NCBI GenBank assembly: GCA_028287805.1
Contig: JAQBOY010000321.1
Coordinates: 1 to 46,047, forward strand
Length of the DNA stretch: 46,047 bases
From: Mucilaginibacter sp.
GTDB lineage: Bacteria > Bacteroidota > Bacteroidia > Sphingobacteriales > Sphingobacteriaceae
Reading direction: 5' to 3'
Position numbers and translations under genes: made by a program. This document shows, piece after piece, positions 8,279 through 17,977 of this stretch. How positions within the stretch are numbered: position 1 is the first letter of the stretch; every line of letters begins with the position of its first letter. The notes below the pieces were generated by a model, which was not told the DNA's origin, searched no databases, and was given only the letters and a program-made list of their open reading frames with translations.

Positions 8279-8308
8279 ATATACACTCAATATTACATTA
8301 CCGGATAA

Positions 8309-8352
8309 ATAAAAATACCAGGAGCGTTCGCAGCGCCCCCGGTAGTATTTGC
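8309..8352 (+). terminator. Weak hairpin between fecR and susC
   Basis: The spacer holds an imperfect hairpin in which AAAATACC and the following GGAGCG can pair with CGCCCCCGGTAGTATTT. It has mismatches and no long T tract, so it could attenuate rather than fully stop transcription. Confidence 0.25.
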
Positions 8353-8411
8353 CAGGTAATTTTAATGATCGTATTCACAAAACCAATTATTTAAAAACCT
8401 AACTATTTCAA

Positions 8412-11400
8412 ATGTATAAAAATTCTACTGCAATTAGATGCAGAAGCACTTTCTGTGTAAATTATAAACCATTTCTAATTATGAAGCTGTCATTCATTAT
8501 ATGTCTGGCCACTTTTTTACAGGTAAGCGCATCATCCATGGCACAAAAAATCAGCCTGGATAAAACAAATGCTACCCTTAAAGAGGTGTTAAATGAAATT
8601 CACAATCAAAGCGGATATAGCGTATTATATGATGCTAAAATGCTTAAAGATGCCAAAGTTGATATCCATTTAACCAATGTTTCTTTAAATGAAGCCTTGA
8701 AAAGCTGTTTTAAAGATCAACCGTTTAGCTATGTTATTAATAAAAATACTATTGTAATAACACCGGTTAATAAGCCAGTTGTAAGTTCTGTAATATCTCC
8801 GCTTCCGGTTACTATAAGGGGCATAGTAACTGATGAAAAAGATGCCCCCTTACCTGGAGTAACAATAACTTTAAAGGGAACACAACATCATACGGTTACC
8901 AATCAGGACGGTAATTATATTTTTACTGTTGATAATTTAACCAGCAATATATTGGTGTTTTCCTATATTGGCTATCAGACGCAAGAAGTTGATATTACAG
9001 GTAAAACTGCGGTAAATGTTAAGCTAATTTCTGCAAACGCAAATTTAACAGAAGTTGTTGTTACAGCGCTGAATATATCAAGAACAAAGGCCTCCTTAGG
9101 GTATTCTGTACAGGGTGTAAATGTTAATGAGATGACAGAAGCCAGGGCAACCAACATTACCGACTTGTTAGACGGTAAGATTTCGGGCTTACAGTTAACT
9201 ACCAGCGGTCAGCCTACGGGGTCTACCAGGGTACAGTTGCGCGGTGCAGGCTCTATTACAGGTAATAATCAGCCGTTATGGGTAGTTGATGGTGTGCCCA
9301 TTGATAATACCGACTCGAACGGGCAGGTAGGTAACCTGGATTATGGAAACAATGCTGCCGACTTAAACCCAGATGATATTGAAAGCATTGAGGTATTAAA
9401 AGGGCCAAACGCCGCCGCTCTTTACGGTTCAAAGGCAGCCAACGGCGCTATACTGGTAACTACCAAAAAAGGGAAAAAGAATGCCGGTTTAGGCATTAGC
9501 TATAACGGTAATTACATGGCTTCGCGCGTCTTACAGTATCCTGATTATCAGTATGAATATGGTGAAGGTGGTAATGGCAGGCTTAACGGCACATTAGTAG
9601 GTACTTTAGGGCAGCAAGTTGTACAAGCGGGTACAGGCGGTGGCCGTAACTGGGGCACCGTCCTGCTCGGTCAGCCTTATCTTTCTGTAAGCGGCAAGCC
9701 AATCACTTACTCGCCACAACCAAATAGTGTTAATTCCTTGTTTCAAACAGGAAGTCAATCATCACAAAACATTTCACTAAGTAATGCCGACGACAAATCA
9801 GCTGTCCGTTTTTCTTATACCCGCGCCGATGCAACGGACGTAATAGAGAAACAAAACCAGGTGCAGAAAAACAATTTTCAGTTAAATGTAAGCCGTGATT
9901 TTTCGCCGCGTATAAAGGTCGAAGCCCGCTTGCAATATATACAGGAACAGGTCACTAACAGAACCTACCGTAATGAGGATAATGCCAACCCTTATAATTA
10001 TTTTAATAACGCGGTGTTAAGCATACCCTTAAGCAGTCTTATCCCCTGGAAAGATGCTAACGGTAACGCGTTTAACGGTGGCGGCTCTGGCAGTATTGAA
10101 AACCCTTATTGGGATATTAATGAAAATGGCAACCAGGATACTCATAATACTATTATAGGTGGTGTAACTGCAACTTTAAGTATAACTAAGGATTTGAAAT
10201 TCAAGGCTCAGGAATCGGGTAACTTATTGTGGGGAAACCGTTATACATTTATTCAAAAAGGGTCATTGTCAAATATAAACGGATCATACAGCGCGTATCA
10301 GCAAAATAATAAGTCATGGGATTCCCAAGGATTGTTGATGTTTAACAAACGTGTTTCTAATTTCTCTGTTGTGGCTAACTTAGGTAGCGAACTTCGCAGC
10401 CTCAATTATTACAATACAAGTTCATCTACTAATCAGTTATTGGTACATGATGTAAGAAGCCTGACCAATAATGCCAGCATTATAACATCCAATGAAAACT
10501 TTTCACGTTCACAGGTAAATTCAATATTTGGTATTGCGAGTATTGGTTATAAAGACTTTTTGTATGTTGATATAACAGGCCGTAATGATTGGTCATCCAC
10601 GCTTCCTCCTAAAAACGCGTCGTTTTTTTATCCTTCAGTCAGCGGCAGCTTTGTATTTACCGAACTTTGGAAATCTATACCAAAAGATATTTTAAGTTTT
10701 GGTAAAATAAGGGCTTCAATTGCGCGTGTGGGTAATGATACCAGCCCTTTTAATCTGTATAATGCATTTAACTCTTCTGGCGTATTTAATGGGGTAAGCT
10801 TTTTAACATTTGACAACCAATTAAAAAACAGCAATTTAAAACCGGAACTGACCACATCCACCGAATTGGGGCTTGAGCTTCACTTCTTTAATGACCGCCT
10901 GTCACTGGATGGTGATGTTTATAAATCAAGTACTGTTAACCAGTTATTAACGGCAACTACACCTGCCGAGTTTGGTTTTGGCACTCAGATCATTAATGCA
11001 GGCAAGGTTCAGAATGAGGGGCTTGAATTAACTTTGACAGGAACACCTTTAAGAACCAGGAATTTTAGCTGGGATGCCGTATATAATTTCTCGGTAAACC
11101 GCAATATGGTTGTATCGTTAACTCCCGGGGTGCCTTCTGTAAGGCTTGGTGGCGCAGTAACTGCATCCAACTGGGCCGAAGTAGGTAAGCCTTTAGGCGT
11201 ATTAAGGGCTGAAGATCAGCAATACTCATCAGCCGGATATGCGGTTATTAGCCCGGCTACCGGTTTGCCTTTTTATACCTCTGCCATACCAGGCTATACA
11301 CCAATAGTTGGTTATGCCAGTCCAAGGGCCCTGATGTCATTCGGGTCTACATTCAGGTATAAACAATTCAGCTTCAATTTCCTTACTTCGGCACGTATTG

Positions 11401-11993
11401 GCGGCTCTTTATATTCAGGTACCGGTTACCGGTATTTCGTCTCGGGCGTTGCAGCACAAACGCTCGGTGGTCGTGATGCCTGGTTATTCAGTGATGGTGT
11501 GTTAGGCGAGAATGCTAATGAACAAGCCGGTATAACATCATTATATAACAAAGCCTATCCGGATGCCAGCCGTGTTAAAGGTTCTATATGGCCGGGTTAT
11601 TACCCGGTATTAGATGCCAGCGGTAACCCGGTTAAGGATGCTAATGGTTTTTATATCGCTGATCTTACCAAGCCAAACACTAAATACATATCTCCGCAAA
11701 CTTACTGGCAACAAACCAATCACGTATCACACCTTTACACTTACGATGCATCTTATGTTAAACTCTCGCAGGTTATCATAACCTATGCTGTATCTCAAAG
11801 GTTTTTAAGAAAATCAATATTCAGAACTGCCTCCATATCATTGGTAGGACGTAACCTTTGGACTATTTTCCAAAACACTCCAAAAGGTATCGATCCTGAA
11901 TCTGCGGCTTTCTCGGGCAATGCTCAGGGACTTGAACAAGGCGGCTCATTACCGTATGCAACTTATGGTGTTGATTTAAAAATTTCATTATAA
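8412..11993 (+). CDS. SusC-type TonB-dependent outer membrane transporter with STN signalling domain
   Basis: A 1193-residue SusC/RagA family transporter that would import an oligosaccharide across the outer membrane with its SusD lid. The N-terminus is long, as usual for signalling SusC proteins, with the signal peptide at about 25-45 ('MKLSFIICLATFLQVSASSMAQ'). An STN domain follows (about 48-115, 'TLKEVLNEIHNQSGYSVLYD...'), which talks to FecR. Next are a carboxypeptidase-like regulatory domain (about 135-215, 'IRGIVTDEKDAPLPGVTITLKG'), the plug ('LLDGKISGLQLTTSGQPTG', 'IESIEVLKGPNAAALYGSKAANGAILVTTKKG') and the 22-strand barrel. SusD starts 4 bases after the stop. The STN domain ties the gene to the upstream FecR and ECF sigma. 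The other two SusC proteins in the window lack it. Confidence 0.93.
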   Translation: MYKNSTAIRCRSTFCVNYKPFLIMKLSFIICLATFLQVSASSMAQKISLDKTNATLKEVLNEIHNQSGYSVLYDAKMLKDAKVDIHLTNVSLNEALKSCFKDQPFSYVINKNTIVITPVNKPVVSSVISPLPVTIRGIVTDEKDAPLPGVTITLKGTQHHTVTNQDGNYIFTVDNLTSNILVFSYIGYQTQEVDITGKTAVNVKLISANANLTEVVVTALNISRTKASLGYSVQGVNVNEMTEARATNITDLLDGKISGLQLTTSGQPTGSTRVQLRGAGSITGNNQPLWVVDGVPIDNTDSNGQVGNLDYGNNAADLNPDDIESIEVLKGPNAAALYGSKAANGAILVTTKKGKKNAGLGISYNGNYMASRVLQYPDYQYEYGEGGNGRLNGTLVGTLGQQVVQAGTGGGRNWGTVLLGQPYLSVSGKPITYSPQPNSVNSLFQTGSQSSQNISLSNADDKSAVRFSYTRADATDVIEKQNQVQKNNFQLNVSRDFSPRIKVEARLQYIQEQVTNRTYRNEDNANPYNYFNNAVLSIPLSSLIPWKDANGNAFNGGGSGSIENPYWDINENGNQDTHNTIIGGVTATLSITKDLKFKAQESGNLLWGNRYTFIQKGSLSNINGSYSAYQQNNKSWDSQGLLMFNKRVSNFSVVANLGSELRSLNYYNTSSSTNQLLVHDVRSLTNNASIITSNENFSRSQVNSIFGIASIGYKDFLYVDITGRNDWSSTLPPKNASFFYPSVSGSFVFTELWKSIPKDILSFGKIRASIARVGNDTSPFNLYNAFNSSGVFNGVSFLTFDNQLKNSNLKPELTTSTELGLELHFFNDRLSLDGDVYKSSTVNQLLTATTPAEFGFGTQIINAGKVQNEGLELTLTGTPLRTRNFSWDAVYNFSVNRNMVVSLTPGVPSVRLGGAVTASNWAEVGKPLGVLRAEDQQYSSAGYAVISPATGLPFYTSAIPGYTPIVGYASPRALMSFGSTFRYKQFSFNFLTSARIGGSLYSGTGYRYFVSGVAAQTLGGRDAWLFSDGVLGENANEQAGITSLYNKAYPDASRVKGSIWPGYYPVLDASGNPVKDANGFYIADLTKPNTKYISPQTYWQQTNHVSHLYTYDASYVKLSQVIITYAVSQRFLRKSIFRTASISLVGRNLWTIFQNTPKGIDPESAAFSGNAQGLEQGGSLPYATYGVDLKISL

Positions 11994-11997
11994 AACC

Positions 11998-13737
11998 ATG
12001 AAAAAGACAATTATATATTTAGCTGCGCTGCTCGTTACTCTGGCAGCATCATGCACGAAGAATTTTACAAAAATCAATACTAACCCCGGGTCTTTTGTAT
12101 CTGCAGAACCTGAAGCCGTTTTGCCCGGAGTTTTTTTAGCCACTATTAATAGATTTGAACTGAATAATATTCAGACCTTGTGGGAATATGGTCACTTAAT
12201 AGATCCGGCAGGCCGATATAATCCGGGGAATGATCAATTTTGGACTGTTCCATATATCAATGTATTAGGTAATACTACCCAATTGAAAAAACTGTTTGCA
12301 GGTAACCCGGCATACACCAACCGTTTAGCGATTACTGATATATGGGAATGTTATGTTTATGCATATCTGGTTGGAATGTATGGCCCCATACCTTATACTC
12401 ACATGGGCGACACCAGCAGCCCTGAGGTGGAATATGATACTGAAGCCACGGTTTATACCTCATTGCTAAGCAGACTAAAAGCTGACGCTGCGGCTATAAA
12501 AGTTACAGGCGGCGATAAGTTTATAACCGACCCCATCTATGCGGGAGATATGTCTAAATGGATCAAATTTGCCAATACATTAAGATTACGCACTGCTTTA
12601 ACAGTACAAAATAATTTGCCTGATCTGGCTGCATCCAACATAAAGGAACTGATGACGAGTGAAAGTACTTTAATAAGTTCAGATGCCGATGACCCGAAAC
12701 TGAGTTATGGTACAGCATCAGGAAGTCAGTCTATTTACAACGTGCAACTGGTTCAGGGTACTTCATATATCAATACTGCAACTCCTGTTATGAGTGATTA
12801 TGTTTTTACCTATTTCCGTTCATATCATGACCCAAGGATAGATGCCTATTTCCTTAAAGCAGCAACTTCTTATAATATTACTGATACCTTAACCAGTACC
12901 AGCACCTCTTTGCACTACGTCGTTTCATATCCAATACCGCATCTGGGGCAGCCAAAATCTCCGGCACTGCTTGTAGGATGGAGCTTGGTGTCACCAACTA
13001 ATCCAACCGGAAATAATCCGTTTGCCGGCTCTACCGTTCCGGTAAATTACAGCACGCTACAGCCAGCGCTGGTAGCGGCGGCCCGCCCTTTCTATATAAT
13101 GACCTATGCTGAAACTTGTTTTATGAAAGCAGAAGCCGCGGTAAGAGGATATGGTGGTACACAAACGGCAGATCAATATTATTATGCCGGTATAAATGCC
13201 AACTTCGCTTTCTGGGGCCTAACGCCAGCCCAAGCTATAGCCTATCAGACGCAGAATGGCATTAAATGGAATACCGCTGGACATGGTTTTAACTATGATT
13301 TGGGCTTTATAAATACCAGTATACCGGCTGATAACCTGACTAAAATATGGATACAGCAATGGATGAATTATTTTGATGACGGTGGTTTTGAGGCGTGGCT
13401 GCTGCTACGCAGAACGCGAGCTCTTATTTTACCTCCGCACACTAATCCGGGTGCAGGTACTATACTCGCGGTATTTCAAAATTTGCCAGATCGTTTTACT
13501 TATCCTGTAACAAGTGAGGCATCAGTTAACCCCAAAGGTTATGCTAATGGTGTAAAGTTATTGGGCGGGCCAGATCAAACTAATATACCCTTAAAAATTG
13601 AACCGGCTTATACACCAACCGACTGGACAAAGGCGGTTCCATTTTATGACATCAGTTTTGTGCAAAAATGGTATGGGACTCATATTCAAGACCTTACAAC
13701 AGCAGGGGTAAAGTATACAATACTAAATACTTATTAA
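11998..13737 (+). CDS. SusD/RagB-type nutrient-binding lipoprotein (SusD_2 group)
   Basis: A 579-residue outer membrane lipoprotein forming the lid of the preceding SusC. The lipobox cysteine is C19 ('LVTLAASC'). The sequence after it, 'FTKINTNPGSFVSAEPEAVLPG', is typical of the SusD-like group often annotated SusD/RagB 'nutrient-binding', followed by the helical TPR-like core ('WECYVYAYLVGMYGPIPYTHMGD') and C-terminal 'KIWIQQWMNYFDDGGFEAWLLLRRT'. Start spacing of 4 bases from SusC indicates translational coupling. The glycan bound cannot be deduced from sequence. Confidence 0.9.
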   Translation: MKKTIIYLAALLVTLAASCTKNFTKINTNPGSFVSAEPEAVLPGVFLATINRFELNNIQTLWEYGHLIDPAGRYNPGNDQFWTVPYINVLGNTTQLKKLFAGNPAYTNRLAITDIWECYVYAYLVGMYGPIPYTHMGDTSSPEVEYDTEATVYTSLLSRLKADAAAIKVTGGDKFITDPIYAGDMSKWIKFANTLRLRTALTVQNNLPDLAASNIKELMTSESTLISSDADDPKLSYGTASGSQSIYNVQLVQGTSYINTATPVMSDYVFTYFRSYHDPRIDAYFLKAATSYNITDTLTSTSTSLHYVVSYPIPHLGQPKSPALLVGWSLVSPTNPTGNNPFAGSTVPVNYSTLQPALVAAARPFYIMTYAETCFMKAEAAVRGYGGTQTADQYYYAGINANFAFWGLTPAQAIAYQTQNGIKWNTAGHGFNYDLGFINTSIPADNLTKIWIQQWMNYFDDGGFEAWLLLRRTRALILPPHTNPGAGTILAVFQNLPDRFTYPVTSEASVNPKGYANGVKLLGGPDQTNIPLKIEPAYTPTDWTKAVPFYDISFVQKWYGTHIQDLTTAGVKYTILNTY

Positions 13738-13760
13738 ACTTTTGAGTTAGAATTACAGAC

Positions 13761-14909
13761 ATGAAAAATAAAAACATATATAAGTACTGTTGCCTGGTAA
13801 TATTATTAACAACAAGCCTGTTTGCATGTAAGAAAAAGGTTTTAGGCCCTCAAAATAACTTTCTAAATTATATTGTGCCTGATGTGCCGGCAACCAAGAA
13901 TTACACAGTTGGCGCCTTCTATTACACATTCGGTTCTTTTAATGTTAATGTTACACAAAAGCCAGTTGTTGGTGGTCCTGGACCGTATTTTTATAACAGT
14001 GGAGTGCCAAGCCTGGGCACGGCAGCAGCGCCTATAGCTACACCTGCTATAATGGATGCACATGTTGCTGATGCAGCTATTGCTAAGATAGATTACTTTG
14101 TATTCTCGGTGCGTTCGCCTACAATGGATAATAACAACTTTAAGGCCGACTCCAATACCATTGTATCATTCCTTAACGCGGCAAATTCATCAAAAATGAA
14201 CTTTGCTATATCTTATAGTTTGAATACGGGTACATTGGGTGTTTCCAACACGGTGGCTTTAGAAAGTAACGCAACAAAACTGTTGGGCTTTTACAATGAT
14301 TTTAAACGTTTATCTTACTGGATGACCAAGGCGAATTATCAAAAGGTGAACGGCAAATATCTTATCATTATTAACCACGCGCAGGATCTGAACTCAAATG
14401 ATAACGTGGCTTTGTATAAACAGCTACGGTCCAATCTAGCGGCCATGGGGTTTGACCTTTACATTGTAGGTATGCAAGACAGATGGTCTCCGCCAGATCG
14501 TTTTTATTACCGTTTCCAAAACTGTACCGACGCGATGTATGAGGCCAACATGGGCGATGTGGCTGGTGATAATGATAGGTATTGGGGCTTTCCGCAATTT
14601 TGCGATCAGAACTGGGCCTACTGGAAAACTACTATCGAAGGCTGGGGCCAGGAATTTATACCATGTGTTATGGCGGGTTATAATTATCAGATCAATAACC
14701 CAACCAACAATGGCCTTAGCGTGCAGCGTACCAATGACGGCGTCTGGTATAAAAAGTTTACCGATGTTGCCAAACGTAACGCTTCAAAAAGCGGGCTGAT
14801 TTTTGTTGATTCATTCAATAACTTTACATTAGATAGCCAGATAGAGCCGACACAGGCTTATGGCAACAACTTCCTTGATATTACAAGGACGGCTTTTAAA
14901 TTAAATTAA
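13761..14909 (+). CDS. GH99-like (GH71/GH99 fold) lipoprotein lacking the catalytic glutamates
   Basis: A 382-residue lipoprotein (lipobox C23 in 'TTSLFAC') placed third in a SusCD operon, where surface glycan-binding proteins or enzymes usually sit. The body resembles the GH99-like TIM barrel: 'YTVGAFYYTFG' near the start, 'GKYLIIINHAQDL', 'LAAMGFDLYIVGMQDRW', 'EFIPCVMAGYNYQ' and near the end 'GLIFVDSFNNFTLDSQIEPTQAYG'. In active GH99 endo-mannosidases the corresponding stretch reads 'FNEWHEGTQIEP', and the two Glu of NEWHE are catalytic. Here they align with N354 and L357, while the flanking 'QIEP..AYG' is retained. I infer a non-catalytic carbohydrate-binding role or a changed mechanism. 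The family match is by eye. Confidence 0.65.
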   Translation: MKNKNIYKYCCLVILLTTSLFACKKKVLGPQNNFLNYIVPDVPATKNYTVGAFYYTFGSFNVNVTQKPVVGGPGPYFYNSGVPSLGTAAAPIATPAIMDAHVADAAIAKIDYFVFSVRSPTMDNNNFKADSNTIVSFLNAANSSKMNFAISYSLNTGTLGVSNTVALESNATKLLGFYNDFKRLSYWMTKANYQKVNGKYLIIINHAQDLNSNDNVALYKQLRSNLAAMGFDLYIVGMQDRWSPPDRFYYRFQNCTDAMYEANMGDVAGDNDRYWGFPQFCDQNWAYWKTTIEGWGQEFIPCVMAGYNYQINNPTNNGLSVQRTNDGVWYKKFTDVAKRNASKSGLIFVDSFNNFTLDSQIEPTQAYGNNFLDITRTAFKLN

Positions 14910-14916
14910 TGGATTA

Positions 14917-14950
14917 AATAATGGCCGGGTTTTATACCCCGGTCATTATT
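14917..14950 (+). terminator. Terminator hairpin after the SusCD/GH99-like operon
   Basis: AATAATGGCCGGG (14917-14929) pairs with CCCGGTCATTATT (14938-14950) with one G-T wobble around an 8-base loop, beginning 8 bases after the stop codon. The right arm is AT-rich and leads into ATTAAG rather than a long T tract. Confidence 0.7.
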
Positions 14951-15041
14951 ATTAAGTTAACACCTATTTAAATTTATCAGAAGTTTAGCATTAACTTATG
15001 TACTAAAACAAATATTAGCATAGGTTTTTCTTCTTTTAGCA

Positions 15042-15070
15042 GGTTTATTGAAAAAGATAATCAATAAACC
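15042..15070. repeat. Perfect 10-bp stem-loop upstream of the MG2/plug gene
   Basis: GGTTTATTGA (15042-15051) and TCAATAAACC (15061-15070) are perfect inverted arms around a 9-base A-rich loop. No T tract follows, so it is more likely a regulator site or leader structure than a terminator. It lies about 95 bases before the next start codon. Confidence 0.45.
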
Positions 15071-15165
15071 ATGGCAAGTTTAATTTAAACAGCAACAATT
15101 ATCAATTGAAACACCCTCAGCTTATCGGGGACTAATAATTACCATCTGTCTTCATCAATATAAAA

Positions 15166-17961
15166 ATGAATTTCACCTTGCTCTACAGAAAAATAATTAT
15201 CATTATTGGTTTTTTTAGCCTGTACGTTCCTGTCTTATCTCAGGCTCAATCTTCAGTTATTATAGAAAAATTGAATAAATACAATGACAAATTTCCTGAT
15301 GAACGGTTATACCTGCATTTTGATAAACCTTATTATGCGGTGGGAGATACGGTATGGTTTAAAGGTTACGTAGTTACTGCCACTCTTGCTTACTCCCCAT
15401 TGAGCAGTAAAGTTTATGTTGACCTGATTAATGATAGTGATAAAGTAATAAAGCATTTTATATTTCCGGCAACATTAGGGATGACGATGGGTAATATTTA
15501 CCTGGATGAAAAGGTGGTACATGAAGGGGCCTATACCATAAGGGCATATACCAGTTGGATGCGTAATTTTGACGCTGATCGCTTTTTTTATAACCACATT
15601 TATATTAGCGGCACAGATAATCCATGGCTTATTGGTGCAAATTCTACACTTTCAGCTAACCATATTAAGATTGATCTGAAATATACGAGCTTAGAAAAAA
15701 AGTCCGCTGCTCTGCATGATATGCAGGTAAAATTAATAAATGATAAAAAAACATTGGTTCATAGTAACGCGCAGCTATCAGCAGATGGCAGCTTAAGTTT
15801 AAATTTTGATTTGCCCGGTAATTTGCCAGTTAAACACCTTACGTTGATTACACAGGATAAAAACGGCACAGCAGCAATTCCTTTACATGTTTTAAGAGCA
15901 GCAGATCTTGACCTTCAATTTATGCCTGAAAGCGGGCCGGTGATAGAAACATTGCCATCACATATAGGGTTTAAAGCAATTGGAGAAGACGGTAAAGGTG
16001 TAAACATTAAGGGAGAAGTTTTTGATAACGAAAATAATATCCAGGCCACTTTTGAATCATTTCATAATGGTATGGGCGTATTTGATCTGGTACCACAGCA
16101 AGGTGAAAATTATAGGGCTAAAATAACCTTACCATCAGGGGAGGTTAAAACAGTGAGTCTTCCGTCAATAAAAAGTTCGGGAACTGAATTAAAGGTTAAA
16201 AACAATCCGGAATCCGATTCACTTCAAGTTACCATTATGGCAACTAAAGATCTGGTAGGTCATAATAAGGAATATACAATTATTGGACAATCAAGAGGAA
16301 TGATTTGCTATGGTGCCACCCTAAAGTTTACTAAAGACTACGTAAATATTCGCATACCAAAAGATAGGTTTCCAACCGGAGTGGCACATTTTATATTAGT
16401 TAACATGCAAAATGAGCCTGTAAACGAAAGGATGGTGTTTGTTGATCATCATGATAATCTTAAGGTTGATATTAATACAGGTGCTAAATCTTTTGCCTCA
16501 AGAGATAGTATCCCTTTACATATCAGCGTAAAAGATGAAAAAGGAAATCCGGTAACAGGTAGTTTTTCGCTGGCTGTTACAGATGACGGACAGGTTAAAG
16601 ATGCCGATATACATAACAGTAATATATTTACTCAATTATTATTATCAAATGATCTGAAAGGATATGTTGAAGATCCGGCTTATTATTTTAAAGGTACAAA
16701 TGATGCTGCTAAAGCATTAGATATATTGTTACTTACCCAGGGGTGGATTGAATATGACTGGAAAAATGTTATTAATGAATTAGCCCGGCCGATATATGCT
16801 GCCGAGCCCGGCTTTATGGTAAGAGGTAGGGTAAGCAACCTTTTAAATAAGCCTATTGCCAATTCAAACGTTACTTTAATAAGCACCGGGAGATATAAAG
16901 TTTTGAAGGATACCAGTACTGGTACCGATGGTGAATTTACTTTTAAAAATCTTCCGATAGTTGATACTATTGCTTATGTATTGCAAGCCCGCAAAGCCAA
17001 AGGGCGAATTATAAACGCAGGTATCACCATTGATGAAAACAATAGCATACCACCTGTTGTGTTGCCCAATTACCCGGAATTTACCCCATGGTATGTTAAT
17101 AATGACAGCACCATGTTAAATTACATGAAAAGTATCACAAATTTTCATGGCGAGGTGAATGATATGAAATACGGGCCTGGCAAGCATTTATTAAAGGCAG
17201 TTGAGATAAAAGATAAGGCCTTAATTAAAAATTCGCAAAATTTAAATGGTGAAGGCAATTCTGATCAATCTATAGGGCAGGATGAAATTGAAAAAGCAGG
17301 TAAAGTATCCCTGCTTGATCTGATAGAGAAAAAGGTAACTGGTTTCCGGGTAGGATATATTCATAAAAGCACCGATCTTAATTTTATGCTTAAGGACAAA
17401 AGAGTCCGGTTTGTTATTGATGGTATAGATTTAGACAAATTTTATGATACAATAAGTAATATACCTAATGAGCATTATTATTATCAAAAAGAAACACTTG
17501 ACTATTTATCTGCAGAAGACATTACAGGTATAGAAGTGATATATAGCGCGCAATATAGTGCCCGTTATAATAACAAGAATTTAACAAACGACGAACTGTT
17601 AGCTCTTAACCCGGCCGGGCCTTCCGGTTTTGATGTAGCCTACTTAGAAATTACAACCAGATCAGGAAATGGGCCCTTTACTAAAGTGGCTACTGGTATA
17701 ATGGTTTACAAACCGGCGCCTCTTACGCGGGCAGCACAATTTTATACGCCAAGATACCCGGTTAAAAGTGTTCATCCCGGTTTTACAGATCTGCGCTCAA
17801 CCATTCACTGGGTGCCTAATATCATAACTAATAAGCTTGGTGAAGCTACAACGTCTTTTTACGCGGCCGATCCGTCAACAACATACACTATTATATTACA
17901 GGGTGCCAATTTGAACGGAAAGGTTGGTTATACAACCCGAAAAATAACCATTGCGAAATAA
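15166..17961 (+). CDS. MG2-like / TonB-plug-domain protein of unknown function
   Basis: A 931-residue exported protein. The signal peptide is 'LLYRKIIIIIGFFSLYVPVLSQAQ'. The N-terminal half begins with 'FPDERLYLHFDKPYYAVGDTVWFKGYVV', the macroglobulin MG2-like signature of a large Bacteroidota family, followed by more beta domains. A carboxypeptidase-regulatory-like domain lies near 550-605 ('VRGRVSNLLNKPIANSNVTLIST'). Towards the C-terminus is a plug-like segment ('DEIEKAGKVSLLDLIEKKVTGFRVGY', 'RVRFVIDGIDLDKFYD', 'ITGIEVIYSAQYSARY'), but there is no TonB barrel after it. Such proteins are frequently found beside SusCD loci, and their role is unsettled. A terminator separates it from the GH99-like gene, so it may have its own promoter. 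Confidence 0.7.
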   Translation: MNFTLLYRKIIIIIGFFSLYVPVLSQAQSSVIIEKLNKYNDKFPDERLYLHFDKPYYAVGDTVWFKGYVVTATLAYSPLSSKVYVDLINDSDKVIKHFIFPATLGMTMGNIYLDEKVVHEGAYTIRAYTSWMRNFDADRFFYNHIYISGTDNPWLIGANSTLSANHIKIDLKYTSLEKKSAALHDMQVKLINDKKTLVHSNAQLSADGSLSLNFDLPGNLPVKHLTLITQDKNGTAAIPLHVLRAADLDLQFMPESGPVIETLPSHIGFKAIGEDGKGVNIKGEVFDNENNIQATFESFHNGMGVFDLVPQQGENYRAKITLPSGEVKTVSLPSIKSSGTELKVKNNPESDSLQVTIMATKDLVGHNKEYTIIGQSRGMICYGATLKFTKDYVNIRIPKDRFPTGVAHFILVNMQNEPVNERMVFVDHHDNLKVDINTGAKSFASRDSIPLHISVKDEKGNPVTGSFSLAVTDDGQVKDADIHNSNIFTQLLLSNDLKGYVEDPAYYFKGTNDAAKALDILLLTQGWIEYDWKNVINELARPIYAAEPGFMVRGRVSNLLNKPIANSNVTLISTGRYKVLKDTSTGTDGEFTFKNLPIVDTIAYVLQARKAKGRIINAGITIDENNSIPPVVLPNYPEFTPWYVNNDSTMLNYMKSITNFHGEVNDMKYGPGKHLLKAVEIKDKALIKNSQNLNGEGNSDQSIGQDEIEKAGKVSLLDLIEKKVTGFRVGYIHKSTDLNFMLKDKRVRFVIDGIDLDKFYDTISNIPNEHYYYQKETLDYLSAEDITGIEVIYSAQYSARYNNKNLTNDELLALNPAGPSGFDVAYLEITTRSGNGPFTKVATGIMVYKPAPLTRAAQFYTPRYPVKSVHPGFTDLRSTIHWVPNIITNKLGEATTSFYAADPSTTYTIILQGANLNGKVGYTTRKITIAK

Positions 17962-17977
17962 CCATCGCATCTAAGCC

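Noticed and set aside
14995-15010. TTATGTACTAAAAC, resembling half of the FadR-type operator
   Set aside because: Only the left half-site matches; there is no AC on the right side, and the locus belongs to the sigma/FecR system.
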